From NCBI GenBank assembly GCA_946811185.2, contig OX328099.1, positions 69,320,714 through 69,384,713 on the forward strand: a stretch of DNA of 64,000 nucleotides. The letters run 5' to 3'. The position numbers were made by a program, and so were the translations under genes. Position 1 is the stretch's first letter, and each line of letters opens with the position of its first letter. This DNA is from Hippopus hippopus. Its lineage: Eukaryota > Mollusca > Bivalvia > Cardiida > Cardiidae. The notes under the pieces were generated by a model, which was not told the origin of the DNA, did not search any database, and saw only the letters and a program-made list of their open reading frames with translations. Shown here piece after piece: positions 57,501 to 63,869 of this stretch.

Positions 57501-60500
57501 AATTTCAGACTCACCCAATCAAATCTATGATTTAAAGCATTTCCACACTACAAATTCTATGGGGCTCAAATTAAAGGATTTTTCTTTGAAATGGAAGAAA
57601 AAATGGTAAAGGAGAAAAATACTAGTCATTAATATTATCTCCTTTTCCAGAGATACTTGCAAAAACCATTTTTCTGTGGGGCTATAAAAGTATGGATCAT
57701 TTAATGCAGGATAAAATAAGCAGATTCCAAAAGGTTTTTTTCATCTTATTTTCTACCAAGCTACAACATTTTCAAAAAGGCTTGCTGCGTTACAAACAAG
57801 AACACTGCATGCCTGTGCCAACAATTGGCTGCAGTTGCTTGATTTTCAGCAAAAATTCTAAGTCCAAAAAAGGGCATAACAGTATCAAAAATACTCCAAT
57901 GGTTATCTGCCCTTGTTGTACGGGTTCCGTCCAAGTTTGAAGTCAGTATCTTCAATAATTACAGGGATATTACAAAATGTCAAAGTTTTTGGAAAACAAC
58001 GACAATGCAGGGCTACAACAATACCTCAACATGTTCTTCAAGAACAATCAAGCTAAAAATGTCTTCTGCAGAGGCTGATACTCTTTAAAAAAAAAAGTAG
58101 CTGTCATAAGCTATTTAGACCTGTAACTGAACTCTTGCATTTCTTTGTCAGCTTATCAGCTTTATTTTGCTAAGGAATACCAGTAATGTTATCTCTTCGC
58201 GAAATGATGAATTGTTAGACCTGTCCAAATTAATGGCAGTGCTAGATGACAAATAAAATGTGCCTTAAATGATGAGACTTGTGTTTGAAAAGCTAGAAAA
58301 CATTGTGGGAAAATGAAAAAAATGCTGGTAACCAGCATTATCTCCTTTTCCCTCAATGTCTTCAAAAGCCTAGTTGCTCAGGGTCAATAAGACAGGGTTG
58401 TTTGGTAAAAGTTTATACAATTATATCTCTATTCAAAATCTAACAAGAAAATAAGTTACAATATTTGACTTATTATATGTCATTTCACAATAACTGAATG
58501 GGGAGTCACTGATTGATGTATTAGTTTTTTTCAGGGCACTTTCAACGTCGTATCACGGTGAAAGCTAACATTTTCTTTTATGTCCAAGGTTTCATCACTA
58601 TCAGGCTAGGGCTGAGCTGTCTTGCCATTGGACACACCCACGAAAAACATAGTGCTTGCAGTTAAGGCTTGAACCCAGGGCCTCCAGGATATGATTACTA
58701 CACTTTACTACTAAACCACACAGGAACACTAACTGAATAGGGAACTCTATAGTCTGACTGCCTATAAAGTAAAACATTCTGCTCCCTTTACTGAAAACAA
58801 ATCTTGGCCTTATCTACTTACCTTGAAATAATCATCAAATTTGAGTGCCCTATTAGCTTCCCAGTCATACCCAAAACGTTTAAGGTGTATACATAACAAT
58901 GGTGGGAGTGACTTTATGTACATTCTCTTGATGGTATTTCTCTGAAAAGATATAAAGCAGATAAAAGTAAGCCATGCTTTGGCAAAAGAGGGTTTAATGC
59001 ATCTCTGTGATGCATTATACCAAGCAAGTCATCATGTAATTATGGATCCATAAAATCCATTTTTCTTATAAGCAAATGAATCATGAGGTAGAAAGGTCCT
59101 CAGACATGCATGAAATTTACCAAAATCAGAAAGTTTCGACCTGTGTCAATACTTTTTACAAATGCATTAATCCCCCTTTTCACAGAGCATGGCCCAAATA
59201 TATAATCACTTATTTTCATTCATACTAAGCAAATACATGAAGTTTCACTAACTCAAAAATGAAAAAAAAAAAAATGCAGCAGATGGCACCCAAAAATACA
59301 AACTGTAACTAAAATCAACATGAATTAAGTTTAAACTTTTCACAAAAAGTCAAACTTTTTACTTGTCCAATGTAAAGCATTGGCAGATGACAAAACAAAT
59401 ATGAACAAATAATTTAAACTTACTTTTGGTCGGGTAGAAAACATTGTAAAAAAGAAGCAAATGCTGTTAACCAATATTTTCTCCTTTTCCCAAAATGTTC
59501 TCTACCCTATCATAGACAAATCCCAAAACTTGAGCCACATTTGATGTGTTGTCTGCCAATGCTTTGAATTTTGGACAAGTCTAAAATTTTATCATTTGGT
59601 AAAAGGTTAAGCATGCTTTTTATCAGCGTCTTTGATTTTGATTATTTGGAAACATGAAGATATGATCATAATTAGCTAACCCTTTACCAAACAATCCTGA
59701 GTTTTAATGACCCTATCGAAATAATTGTGGTAAAAGGAGAAAATACTGGGAACCACCATTTTCTCCCTTTTCCACGATGTCTTCTGCCCTATCAGAGATC
59801 TTAAGCTCATTTGTACCAATTTCAAATTTATCGTCTGCTGATGTTTTGAATCTGGATGAGTCTAAAATTGTCATTTGGGAAAGGGTGAATCATTATTATT
59901 GCAAGTTCGATAAAGTTATCTGTCCTTGAGCACTCTCTTCTGCACTTCGGTGAGAAAATGAACAAGTCTCACAAGTGCGATATGAATATGTTAGATATGG
60001 TGCCCATAACATTGACGAAACATATCTAACATTATTGAGAATGTCAAATGAGAAATAAAAGCTTGAATATACATACGAGACATTGCCTCCCAATGAAATG
60101 TGCCTCCCTCAGAAAAGATAGTGCATTTGATTGTATTTGATATGTTGCTTTTGTTTTTTGTTTATGCCTTTACCAAATGATCCCCAGTTTTATCGACCGT
60201 TAGAAGGAAACCTTTGCAAAACCATCATTTTCTCCTTTTCCTACACTGTTTTCTCCTCTGTCAGAGACATTTTGTAATTTGAGCCAAACTGAGTCTGTCG
60301 TCTGCAAATGCCTTGAGTTTAGAACTGTCTGTAGTTTCGTCATTTGGTGAAGAGTTACGCATGGTCCCAGTAACAAGTCTAAACCTGCCTTTAATTTGAA
60401 GAGTTCAACTAATGGAAATAAGAAGTATAAACATTTACCAGAAGACAAAATTTTAGCCTTGTCCAAATTGAAAGCATTTGCAGATGACAATTTCAATGTG

Positions 60501-62451
60501 GCTCAAATGGTGCAATCTTTCTTTCTTTGGGTAGAATACATTGTGGGAAAAGGAGAAAATGCTGGTTACCAGCATTTTCTTCTTTTCCTACAATGTTTTC
60601 AAAAGGCTTCAATTGCAGACGACAATTTCAATGTGGCTCAAATGGTGCAATCTTTCTTTGATCGGGTAAAAAACAAGGTGGGAAAAAGGAGAAAATGCTG
60701 GTTACCAGCATTTTCTCCTTTTCCTACAATGTTTTCAAAAGGCTTCTTTTCCAGGGTCGTTAAAAGTCGGCATTGTGCGGTAAAGGGTAAATAAAACAAA
60801 AAATTCACACACCTTCTCTGCACACTTTTCACAATAATAAGCATTATCTCCCTCCAGCAGCTCTCCCTTCACAAACTGATCTAGGGAGTCTTGTAATGTT
60901 GCATTCTTCACTGTTAAGTTTAGGGCAGTAAAAGCCTCTTCCCTTTCATACCTAAGGTAGGTGAAAAAGTTTGTTTGTTAGTTTGTTTGGTTTGTTTGCT
61001 TGTCTGTTTGTATGGTTTTTGTGCTGGTTTGTATGCTGTTTGTAACATTATTTAACCTATATTGCGGCAGCCAGTGCACCTAGCTATGCTCTCGTGGAGA
61101 TTTTTTAACCAGTATTTTGCACAAGCTACTGGCTCCTTTCCCACATAACCAATGTAGAAACAATGATCAGCGGTGAGAGAGGAATGAATTCAATTGCAAT
61201 GGGTACCATCAACTTAATTTGGTGTTTAAAACCATTTTAACTGTTCCAAGTTATATATGCAATTGTGTCTATCAATGTGTCTTGAGAAGTTTTGTATCAG
61301 TACTCTTACTTTTCTCTTGCTACTGTCTCCTCCTCCTCACAAACTAAGTCAGCACAACGTTTATTGGTGAGAAAGGAAAATGAACCATGATGTACCCTAA
61401 TCTTTTATCAATCCTCATACAGAATTTTGGCACAAAAGGGGATTCAAGCTCACAATTCTTGAACTACTGGCCATGTGCATAACCACTGAGCTACCTTTGC
61501 TGGGTCTTGTAAAATTTGTTTGTTTGTATGGTGGTTAACACCATTTTCAATGTTTTTACAATTACATCTTGGCAGTCAGTGGACCTATCCATGCTTTCCT
61601 GCATGGTTTTTATTACCAGTACTTGGCATGGTATTCTTCCAAAGTCACTGGCTGCTTTCCAACATAACTATTGTCAAAACAATGATCAGTTGTGACATGT
61701 GAATGAATCCTGCCACAATGACTATAATCAAAAATGAATTTATTCACAAAAGGAACTGGCTGTGCTCTTGATTCAGATCACCTACCCCTGCTTTCAGGCC
61801 TTGTAAGTTACCAACAAAGCTAAAGGCTCAGCCCTCGTAAAAGTAAATCCACCTCTGCATCTTCATCTCCGCATCTTATGAACTAGCAAAATTTAAGACT
61901 TGTCCAAACTGAGACCATTTGTAGACAACAAATGGAAAGTGGCTCTAATGATGTAATTTGTCTATTGAAGGGTAGAAAATGTTGGAAAAAAGGTGAAAAA
62001 ACTGGTCACCAGCCATTTTCTACTTTTCCCACAATATTTACAAAAACATGGGATCTTGTGCTAAAGGGTCAAACTGCAAGGGCATAAAAATTGTGTTTAA
62101 CCCTTGATCACATGATCCAAAGTTTTAAAAATCCTAGGGAAGAGGCCTTTTGAAAACACAGTGGAAAAAGGAGAAAATGCTGGTAACCAGCATTTTCTCC
62201 TTTTCCCACAATGTTTTCTACTGTATGAAAGACAAATTTCCTCATATGAGTCACATTTAAATTGTCCTCCGCAAATGATTTCCATTTAGACAAGTCTATA
62301 TACATGTATTTCTTTTGTGGTGAGGAATTAACAGCTAGGATATTAGACAACAAACAGAAAAACTCTACCTATGGGGACAATCCTTGCATATCTTCTGATC
62401 TGAGAATATACCTTGAAACTTTTTCTTAAAGATTTCTTCCTTGCCATGTTT
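38366..62451 (-). CDS. USP24: USP24-type ubiquitin hydrolase, 3' part of gene (19 exons)
   Basis: Minus-strand exons from 62369..62451 down to 38366..38551, listed separately, join without a frame break into 848 residues plus TAA. Identity rests on recognisable vertebrate USP24 blocks: [19 protein letters not shown], the His-box exon, [41 protein letters not shown] and [13 protein letters not shown]. The catalytic USP domain supplies zinc-ribbon cysteines C22/C25 and C68/C71, the catalytic His in GHYYSF (residue 189) and the third catalytic residue in KFND (N214). The Cys box is upstream, beyond the window. USP24 removes ubiquitin from substrates through an isopeptidase reaction; human USP24 is ~2600 residues. 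The helical C-terminal region after residue 290 is conserved in the family and ends in an acidic tail. USP9X and USP34 are relatives but match less well. Confidence 0.93.
38730..38785. repeat. Family D hairpin
   Basis: AAAGATCAGACTGCATG faces TGTAGTCTGATCTTGATC. Confidence 0.55.
38818..39043. repeat. Family A MITE, B-end left
   Basis: TTAA-CTCTTTACCACACCACAA at left and GATTGTGTGGTAAAGGG at right, the right TTAA mutated. Centre GGTTACC. In the last USP24 intron. Confidence 0.8.
39505..39538 (+). repeat. Poly(A) tract, about 34 bases
   Basis: A single A run following CATCCCCCTC. It may be a retroposon tail, but no clear body precedes it. Confidence 0.7.
39563..39715. repeat. Foldback element with ~65-bp arms
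   Basis: TTTTTTCGGTGAAAGATCGA at left is mirrored by TCGATCTTTCACCGAAAAAA at right. Pairing continues through GTGAACATCATCGGTAATAT to a short loop at GAGAGGCTGCACC. Confidence 0.78.
39854..39949 (-). CDS. USP24: USP24 exon (residues 756-787)
   Basis: 96 nt, phase 0 both sides. [20 protein letters not shown] then [12 protein letters not shown], between ATGGCAG and GTTTGT. Confidence 0.92.
40522..40746. repeat. Family A MITE, A-end left
   Basis: CCTTACCACACAATCCCAAG at left and GGTTAAGAG-TTAA at right, with centre GGTAACC. The right end lies 22 bp from a USP24 exon. Confidence 0.75.
40769..40923 (-). CDS. USP24: USP24 exon (residues 704-755)
   Basis: 155 nt, enters with 2 bases of a split codon and leaves in phase 0. 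[20 protein letters not shown] and [12 protein letters not shown] match USP24. Between CAACAG and GTAGGG. Confidence 0.93.
41244..41510. repeat. Family B palindromic MITE, full length
   Basis: TGAGCCATGCTCTGTGAAAA at left and GAGTGCCACTCA at right. The inner hairpin AGGTCAGCCTGTGCAGTCC / GCACAGGCTGACCT is intact. Confidence 0.8.
41521..41743. repeat. Family A MITE, A-end left
   Basis: CCCTTAACAGCACAATGTAG at left and GTCATCTGGGTTAA at right. Hairpin complete, centre GGCATCC. Confidence 0.75.
41949..42039 (-). CDS. USP24: USP24 exon (residues 674-703)
   Basis: 91 nt, [20 protein letters not shown] onward, ending with one base of a Gly/Ala-type split codon. Between TTTATAG and GTAAGG. Confidence 0.9.
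42181..42409. repeat. Family A MITE, B-end left
   Basis: TTAA-CCCTTTACCAGGTGACAA at left and TTGTGCGGTAAAGGG-TTAA at right. Near-perfect hairpin, centre GGTTACC. Confidence 0.85.
42410..42556. repeat. Family A MITE, internally deleted
   Basis: Begins in the B arm, keeps AAAACATTGTGGG, skips the left hairpin arm and ends TTGTGTGGTAAAAGG-TTAA, directly after the previous copy. Confidence 0.65.
42821..43140 (+). repeat. tRNA-derived SINE with the best-preserved head
   Basis: Box A GGTAGCTCAGTCGG and box B GGGTTCGATCCC lie 40 bp apart. The body has GTTATGTGGGAAAGCAGCCA and the tail TACAATTAATCAA. The head looks like a tRNA gene but continues into the body shared with 4000 and 49437, and its arms pair poorly. 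Confidence 0.78.
43202..43267 (-). CDS. USP24: USP24 exon (residues 652-673)
   Basis: 66 nt, phase 0. [20 protein letters not shown] plus IL, between TTTCAG and GTGAGT. Small, but in frame and matching the corresponding USP24 position. Confidence 0.85.
43311..43573. repeat. Family B palindromic MITE, full length
   Basis: TGAGCCATGCTCTGTGAAAA at left and CAGAGCATGGCTCA at right. Starts 43 bp upstream of a USP24 exon on the transcribed strand. Confidence 0.8.
43576..43670. repeat. Family A MITE, A-end half
   Basis: TTACCAGCATTTTCTCCTTT through GTATGGCCAAAGGTTAA, joined directly to the family B element. Confidence 0.65.
43690..43925 (-). repeat. SINE, diverged subfamily
   Basis: Minus strand: head with CGCGTAGCTCAGTAGTTAGT, then body CATGTGAGAAGAGCAGCCAA and an end GGCATTAAACTCCAATAAAA. 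Related to 23135 but clearly older. Confidence 0.55.
43940..44219 (+). repeat. ACAAGAGC...-type interspersed repeat, full length
   Basis: ACAAGAGCATCACAAGCAGG to GCCAAGCTACAAA, about 280 bp. Shares GATTTTCAG, GGGGCATAACTATGTCAAAA and TACAATACCTCAACG blocks with 10292, 37352 and 57794. Confidence 0.65.
44280..44393 (-). CDS. USP24: USP24 exon (residues 614-651)
   Basis: 114 nt, phase 0. [20 protein letters not shown] then [18 protein letters not shown], between TTTTCAG and GTAAGT. Confidence 0.93.
44845..44963 (-). CDS. USP24: USP24 exon (residues 574-613)
   Basis: 119 nt, completes a split codon, then [20 protein letters not shown] and [19 protein letters not shown], between TTGTAG and GTTTGT. 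Confidence 0.92.
45137..45227. repeat. Family B MITE, distal half
   Basis: GCCATGCTCTGTCCAAAAGA through GAGCAAGTCATCATGTAACT. It directly interrupts a family A copy beginning near 45000. Confidence 0.6.
45296..45592 (+). repeat. Purine-rich (GA)n/(GGA)n tract, ~295 bp
   Basis: Almost uninterrupted purines (GAGAGAGAG, GGGGGAGG, GAAAGAGAGTGAG) on the plus strand, so the USP24 pre-mRNA carries a long pyrimidine tract. The 121- and 123-residue Ser/Leu/Pro frames here are low-complexity artefacts. Confidence 0.9.
46572..46801. repeat. Family A MITE, B-end left
   Basis: AACTCTTTACCACACGACAA at left and TTGTGTAGTAAAGGCATAA at right. Hairpin mutated; centre GGTTACC. The right end is 27 bp from a USP24 exon. 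Confidence 0.72.
46828..47032 (-). CDS. USP24: USP24 exon (residues 506-573)
   Basis: 205 nt. [20 protein letters not shown], then [20 protein letters not shown] and [20 protein letters not shown]. Between ATTACAG and GTAAGG, leaving one base of a split codon. IRRWSS.Q.REF.HLH is one of the strongest matches to USP24. Confidence 0.95.
47144..47369. repeat. Family A MITE, B-end left
   Basis: ACTCTTTACTGAATGACAAA at left and TTGTTTGGTAAAGGG-TTAA at right. Perfect long hairpin, centre GGTTACC. Its right end touches a family B element. Confidence 0.82.
47370..47845. repeat. Family B MITE interrupted by another element
   Basis: GGGAGTTTAGTGCATCTGAA to GGTATTTATGGTTCCAC, then resumes at AATTATGTGATAATATGCAT and ends CAGAGTGTGGCTCG. 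The interruption is described separately. Confidence 0.7.
47511..47768 (+). mobile_element. Insertion with TATCCCCCGC ends inside the family B MITE
   Basis: ATATCCCCCGCCG near the left end and CGCGGGGGATAAT at the right end are inverted. It holds a poly(A) run, an AAGTTTCATGAAATTCCGTC block and ACGG-type repeats, resembling a small pearl-like element. Confidence 0.6.
48001..48210. repeat. Family A MITE, A-end left
   Basis: TTTACCAATCAACCCCAAGT at left and CTTTGGCAAAGGCTTA at right. Hairpin mutated (TGTAACCAACA centre). Confidence 0.65.
48262..48709. repeat. Family A MITE (outer) split by another family A copy
   Basis: Left part 48262..48458 starts TCAGCTCTTTACCCATGAAA and stops at CAGTTGT-TTAA. 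The right part resumes after 48682 with ACTCAGGATTGTGTGGTAAA and ends AAGGTTAA. The two parts together equal one element. Confidence 0.85.
48455..48682. repeat. Family A MITE (inner) inserted in another copy
   Basis: TTAA-CCGTTTACCACACAATCC at left and TTTGGTAAAGAG-TTAA at right, 228 bp, with TTAA on both sides in place of one TTAA of the outer copy. Centre GGTAACC. Confidence 0.9.
49109..49228 (-). CDS. USP24: USP24 exon (residues 466-505)
   Basis: 120 nt, phase 0. [20 protein letters not shown] then [20 protein letters not shown], between TTTCAG and GTAAGT. Confidence 0.93.
49437..49763 (+). repeat. tRNA-derived SINE, full length
   Basis: Head with TGTAGCACATTCAGTAGCGT and box B-like TGCTGGTTCTATCCCC. 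The body has GGTTATGTGGGAAAGCAGCC and CAGGAAAGCATGGAAAGGTG; tail AATCAATCAATCAATAAATC. Confidence 0.75.
49840..51150 (+). repeat. 26-bp minisatellite, about 50 units
   Basis: The consensus unit is ATGCCCTACAATGAGATGCC plus CCTTGA. Units vary by substitution and single-base loss, with some local higher-order blocks (50570-50700). The array stops about 30 bp short of the USP24 exon donor at 51178. Confidence 0.95.
51179..51281 (-). CDS. USP24: USP24 exon (residues 431-465)
   Basis: 103 nt, completes a Lys codon, then [20 protein letters not shown] and [14 protein letters not shown]. Between TTTACAG and GTAAGT. Phase 0 out. Confidence 0.94.
51316..51525. repeat. Family A MITE, B-end left, diverged
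   Basis: ACCTTTTACCAAATGACATA at left and TTTTGTACGGGGTTGCA at right. Joined directly to the next copy. Confidence 0.6.
51526..51746. repeat. Family A MITE, A-end left
   Basis: ATCCCTTTAACCAATAATCC at left and TTGTATGGTAAACAG-TTAA at right. Perfect hairpin, centre GGTAACC. Confidence 0.78.
52110..52223 (-). CDS. USP24: USP24 exon (residues 393-430)
   Basis: 114 nt, split codons at both ends. [20 protein letters not shown] then [18 protein letters not shown], between TTTTCAG and GTAAGA. Confidence 0.93.
52404..52637. repeat. Family A MITE, A-end left
   Basis: TTAA-TCCCTGACCAAACAATCA at left and TGTTTCGTAAAGAG-TTAA at right, with centre GGTAACC. Confidence 0.82.
52794..52897 (-). CDS. USP24: USP24 exon (residues 359-392)
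   Basis: 104 nt, enters in phase 0. [20 protein letters not shown] then [14 protein letters not shown], between TTTGCAG and GTATGT. Confidence 0.94.
53013..53172. repeat. Copied exon end plus truncated family A MITE
   Basis: AAGAATTTCTTGCC.CCAAGG at 53013, like the end of the exon at 53343, followed by a MITE half running to TTTTGTAAAGAC. Confidence 0.7.
53180..53342. repeat. Second copied exon end plus family A MITE half
   Basis: ACAGAATTTCTTGCCCCCAA at 53180, then a shortened hairpin and the full B-end to GTCGTTTGGTAAAAAG-TTAA (53334..53337), five bases from the real exon. Confidence 0.75.
53343..53544 (-). CDS. USP24: USP24 exon (residues 291-358)
   Basis: 202 nt. [20 protein letters not shown], then [20 protein letters not shown] and [20 protein letters not shown]. 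Between AATAG and GTAAGTTAA. The donor is followed at +6 by the TTAA of a family A MITE. Confidence 0.95.
53762..53956. repeat. Family A MITE, A-end left
   Basis: TTAA-CTCTTTAACATACAATTG at left and GTTTGGTAAAGAG-TTAA at right. The hairpin is diverged. Confidence 0.72.
54200..54420. repeat. Family A MITE with two B-type arms
   Basis: AACAAAATTTGAGACTTGTC at left and GACAAGTCTATAAATTTTGT at right are both B-arm sequences facing each other around the hairpin, so this copy is a rearranged near-full palindrome. Confidence 0.6.
54628..54766 (-). CDS. USP24: USP24 exon (residues 245-290)
   Basis: 139 nt, split codons at both ends. [20 protein letters not shown] then [21 protein letters not shown](Y/R)YWN.YMLFYE is the end of the USP catalytic domain. 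Between TTTCAG and GTAAGT. Confidence 0.94.
54928..55152. repeat. Family A MITE, B-end left
   Basis: TTAA-TCCATTAAATTTTAGACA at left and TTGTTTGGTAAAGGC-TTAA at right. The left end is mutated and the right hairpin arm diverged. Confidence 0.72.
55347..55486 (-). CDS. USP24: USP24 exon (residues 198-244, KFND motif)
   Basis: 140 nt. [20 protein letters not shown], then [20 protein letters not shown] and KAKVYEQ. Holds the third catalytic residue (Asn of KFND) of the USP fold. Between ATTACAG and GTAAGT. Confidence 0.95.
56550..56780 (-). repeat. SINE, older subfamily
   Basis: GCTTTATGCCGCTTTCAACA-type end, CAGCTCTGAAGTATCTTGCT and a tRNA-like remnant TTACTATTGAGCCATGCAGG. A sister copy lies at 58515. 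Confidence 0.55.
57197..57447 (-). CDS. USP24: USP24 exon (residues 115-197, catalytic His box)
   Basis: 251 nt. [20 protein letters not shown], a variable loop rich in Glu/Pro/Asn, then [20 protein letters not shown] and SFIRER. The second His of the HSGQANAGH box is the catalytic base. Between GTTTAG and GTAGAC. Confidence 0.96.
57480..57705. repeat. Family A MITE, B-end left, degraded
   Basis: GTCAGACGACAAAATTTCAG at left, a weakened core (AATGGTAAAGGAGAAAAATA) and an eroded right end. Confidence 0.55.
57794..58060 (+). repeat. ACAAGAGC...-type interspersed repeat
   Basis: AACAAGAACACTGCATGCCT to ATCAAGCTAAAAA, with the family blocks GCTTGATTTTCAGCAAAAAT and GGGCATAACAGTATCAAAAA. Confidence 0.62.
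58195..58412. repeat. Family A MITE, B-end left
   Basis: Left end mutated (CGCGAAATGATGAATTGTTA), but the B arm, hairpin and GGGTTGTTTGGTAAAAGTT end are clear. The centre is GGTAACC, contrary to its orientation. Confidence 0.65.
58515..58735 (-). repeat. SINE, older subfamily
   Basis: Shares GGACACACCCACGAAAAACA and ATAGTGCTT blocks with 56550, and has a tRNA-like TTACTACTAAACCACACAGG. Confidence 0.55.
58822..58941 (-). CDS. USP24: USP24 exon (residues 75-114)
   Basis: 120 nt, phase 0. [20 protein letters not shown] then [20 protein letters not shown], the LPP.L.IHLKRF.YDWE core of the USP domain. Between TTTTCAG and GTAAGT. Confidence 0.95.
58967..59195. repeat. Family B palindromic MITE
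   Basis: AAGCCATGCTTTGGCAAAAG at left and CACAGAGCATGGCCC at right, distal half first. The inner hairpin is deleted. Confidence 0.72.
59334..59610. repeat. Family A MITE, two B-type arms
   Basis: TTGTCCAATGTAAAGCATTG at left and TTTGGACAAGTCTAAAATTT then TTTGGTAAAAGG-TTAA at right. B-arm sequence occurs on both sides of the core. Confidence 0.62.
59676..59887. repeat. Family A MITE, A-end left
   Basis: TAACCCTTTACCAAACAATC at left and TCATTTGGGAAAGGGTGAA at right. Hairpin shortened on the left; centre GGAACC. Confidence 0.7.
60433..60789. repeat. Family A MITE with duplicated arm and hairpin
   Basis: TTTACCAGAAGACAAAATTT at left, two complete hairpins, and TTGTGCGGTAAAGGG at right. GACAATTTCAATGTGGCTCA occurs twice, 131 bp apart. 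Ends 24 bp from a USP24 exon. Confidence 0.8.
60813..60951 (-). CDS. USP24: USP24 exon (residues 28-74, zinc-ribbon cysteines)
   Basis: 139 nt. [20 protein letters not shown], then [20 protein letters not shown] and EKCAEK. The YYCEKC pair completes the C..C/C..C zinc site of the USP fingers. Between CCTTAG and GTGTGT. Confidence 0.95.
61030..61215 (-). repeat. SINE body, headless
   Basis: TATTGCGGCAGCCAGTGCAC and CTTTCCCACATAACCAATGT match the body of the copy at 23135. The tRNA head is missing. Confidence 0.6.
61217..61505 (-). repeat. SINE, diverged
   Basis: GGTGTTTAAAACCATTTTAA and, at the far end, a tRNA-like GCATAACCACTGAGCTACCT. Lies directly beside two related copies. Confidence 0.55.
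61525..61850 (-). repeat. tRNA-derived SINE
   Basis: TGGTTAACACCATTTTCAAT, GGCTGCTTTCCAACATAACT and CACAATGACTATAATC match 23135. The head is eroded. Confidence 0.65.
62097..62331. repeat. Family A MITE, A-end left
   Basis: TTAA-CCCTTGATCACATGATCC at left and a mutated right end before TTAA. Perfect hairpin, centre GGTAACC. 38 bp from a USP24 exon. Confidence 0.78.
62369..62451 (-). CDS. USP24: USP24 exon (residues 1-28 of the part in this window)
   Basis: 83 nt. [20 protein letters not shown] then ICKDCPH(R). Holds the first zinc CxxC. Acceptor ATTATAG, donor GTAGAG. I found no further USP24 exon up to 64000, so the upstream intron is at least 1.5 kb. Confidence 0.92.
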
Positions 62452-63029
62452 CTATAATATGTAAAATATAATAATAATCTAATGTAATATAATAATAATT
62501 ATCATATCATCAAACAGTACTACATGCAGATGCAAACACTTGATTGCAAGTGCTTTTCTAGTCAACCACGAACCTCCTAAACACAGGCACAATTTTAAAT
62601 CTGTACCACATGACAAAACTTTAAATGTGGCAGCAGCTGCACACAACAATGCAAAGGTAAAATACACTGTGAGAAATGAGAAATGTTGGTCATCAGTATT
62701 TTGTCCTTTGTCCACAATGTTTTCAAAAAGCCTTTTCCATGTTGAAACAGAATTGTCTGGTACTGCATTAAAAATAGAGTATGGAGTTCCTATATCAAAA
62801 TTCTACAGCTGTGTTACTTTCAAAGGTTTTGATACAATGAACGTAAGAAGGTATGCAAATACATAATTAAGCAACTTAATTTCTCTCTTTCACTTGTGTA
62901 ATCCAGTTTTTGCCAAGCTGGGGTTCAAGCTCACAACCCCACCATCACTAAACCCGGGAATTACCACTGATTTACTATGGCTCAGCTCATCATAAAATGA
63001 ATGAAATGCCATAAAACCTGTCCTAGCGG

Positions 63030-63256
63030 CCACATCCCTGCACCACACAATCCCAAGTTTTAATGACCCTGAAGAAGAACGCTTTTTAAAACAGTGGGTA
63101 GAAGAGAAAATGCTGGAAACCAGATTTTCTCTTCTACCCACGATGTTTTCTATCCTATCTAAGAATTTTGTTCATTTGTATCGCTTTCAACTTTGTCATC
63201 TGCTGATGCTTTTAATTTGGCAGAGACTAGAATTTGTCGTTTGGTTAAAGGGTTAA
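63030..63256. repeat. Family A MITE, A-end left
   Basis: CCTGCACCACACAATCCCAA at left and TTTGGTTAAAGGG-TTAA at right. The core is altered to GGGTAGAAGAG on both arms, a compensated change. Confidence 0.72.
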
Positions 63257-63485
63257 GCAAGGAACTTGTATTTAGCGGGCATATATATTAAGTTCCCGTA
63301 GAAGACAAATAAAATGCACCTGTGTTTATAAGGAACCTGTCTTAAGCCTTTCCCAAACAATCATGTGTTTTGACAACCCTAAGGCCAGGGGCTTCTGAAA
63401 ATCATTGTAGGAAAAAGTGAAAATCATCTTCTTTCTCCACAATGCTTTATACCCTTTCAAAGGTGAATGCCCCTTAGGTGCTTGC

Positions 63486-63712
63486 TTAACTCTTTACTAA
63501 ACCAAGGAATTTTGAACTTATCCAAGTTGAAAGCATTTGCAGACAAAACATAATTTATATTCAGAATTCGATATTAGTTTCTGGAACAGCAGAAAACATC
63601 GTGGAAAAGGAGAAAATGCTGTGAACCAGCATTTTATCTTTTTTCCACAAAGTTTTCAAAAGCCTCTTCCTTCAGGGTCATTAAAACTTGGGGTTGTGTT
63701 GAAAAGAGTTAA
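63486..63712. repeat. Family A MITE, B-end left
   Basis: TTAA-CTCTTTACTAAACCAAGG at left and TTGTGTTGAAAAGAG-TTAA at right. Centre GTGAACC. Confidence 0.78.
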
Positions 63713-63803
63713 TAGGGCTTGGACTGTATAATTTTATAAAGGGCTAAACAATCATTCATACACCAATTTGCTCTACATTGGCAAGCAGTAAAGACTGATA
63801 TAA

Positions 63804-63828
63804 ACACACACACACACACACACACACA
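63804..63828 (+). repeat. (AC)n microsatellite
   Basis: About 12 AC units, uninterrupted. Confidence 0.95.
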
Positions 63829-63869
63829 ATTTAAAACAATTATTCGATGTAACTGATTAATTGATTAAA

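Noticed and set aside
60396..60794. 132-residue plus-strand open frame
   Set aside because: Composed entirely of a duplicated family A MITE; its peptide recurs wherever the MITE occurs.
38366..62451. Assignment to USP9X or USP34
   Set aside because: The post-catalytic blocks ([39 protein letters not shown]) agree with USP24 better than with either relative as far as I can recall them; an alignment would settle it.
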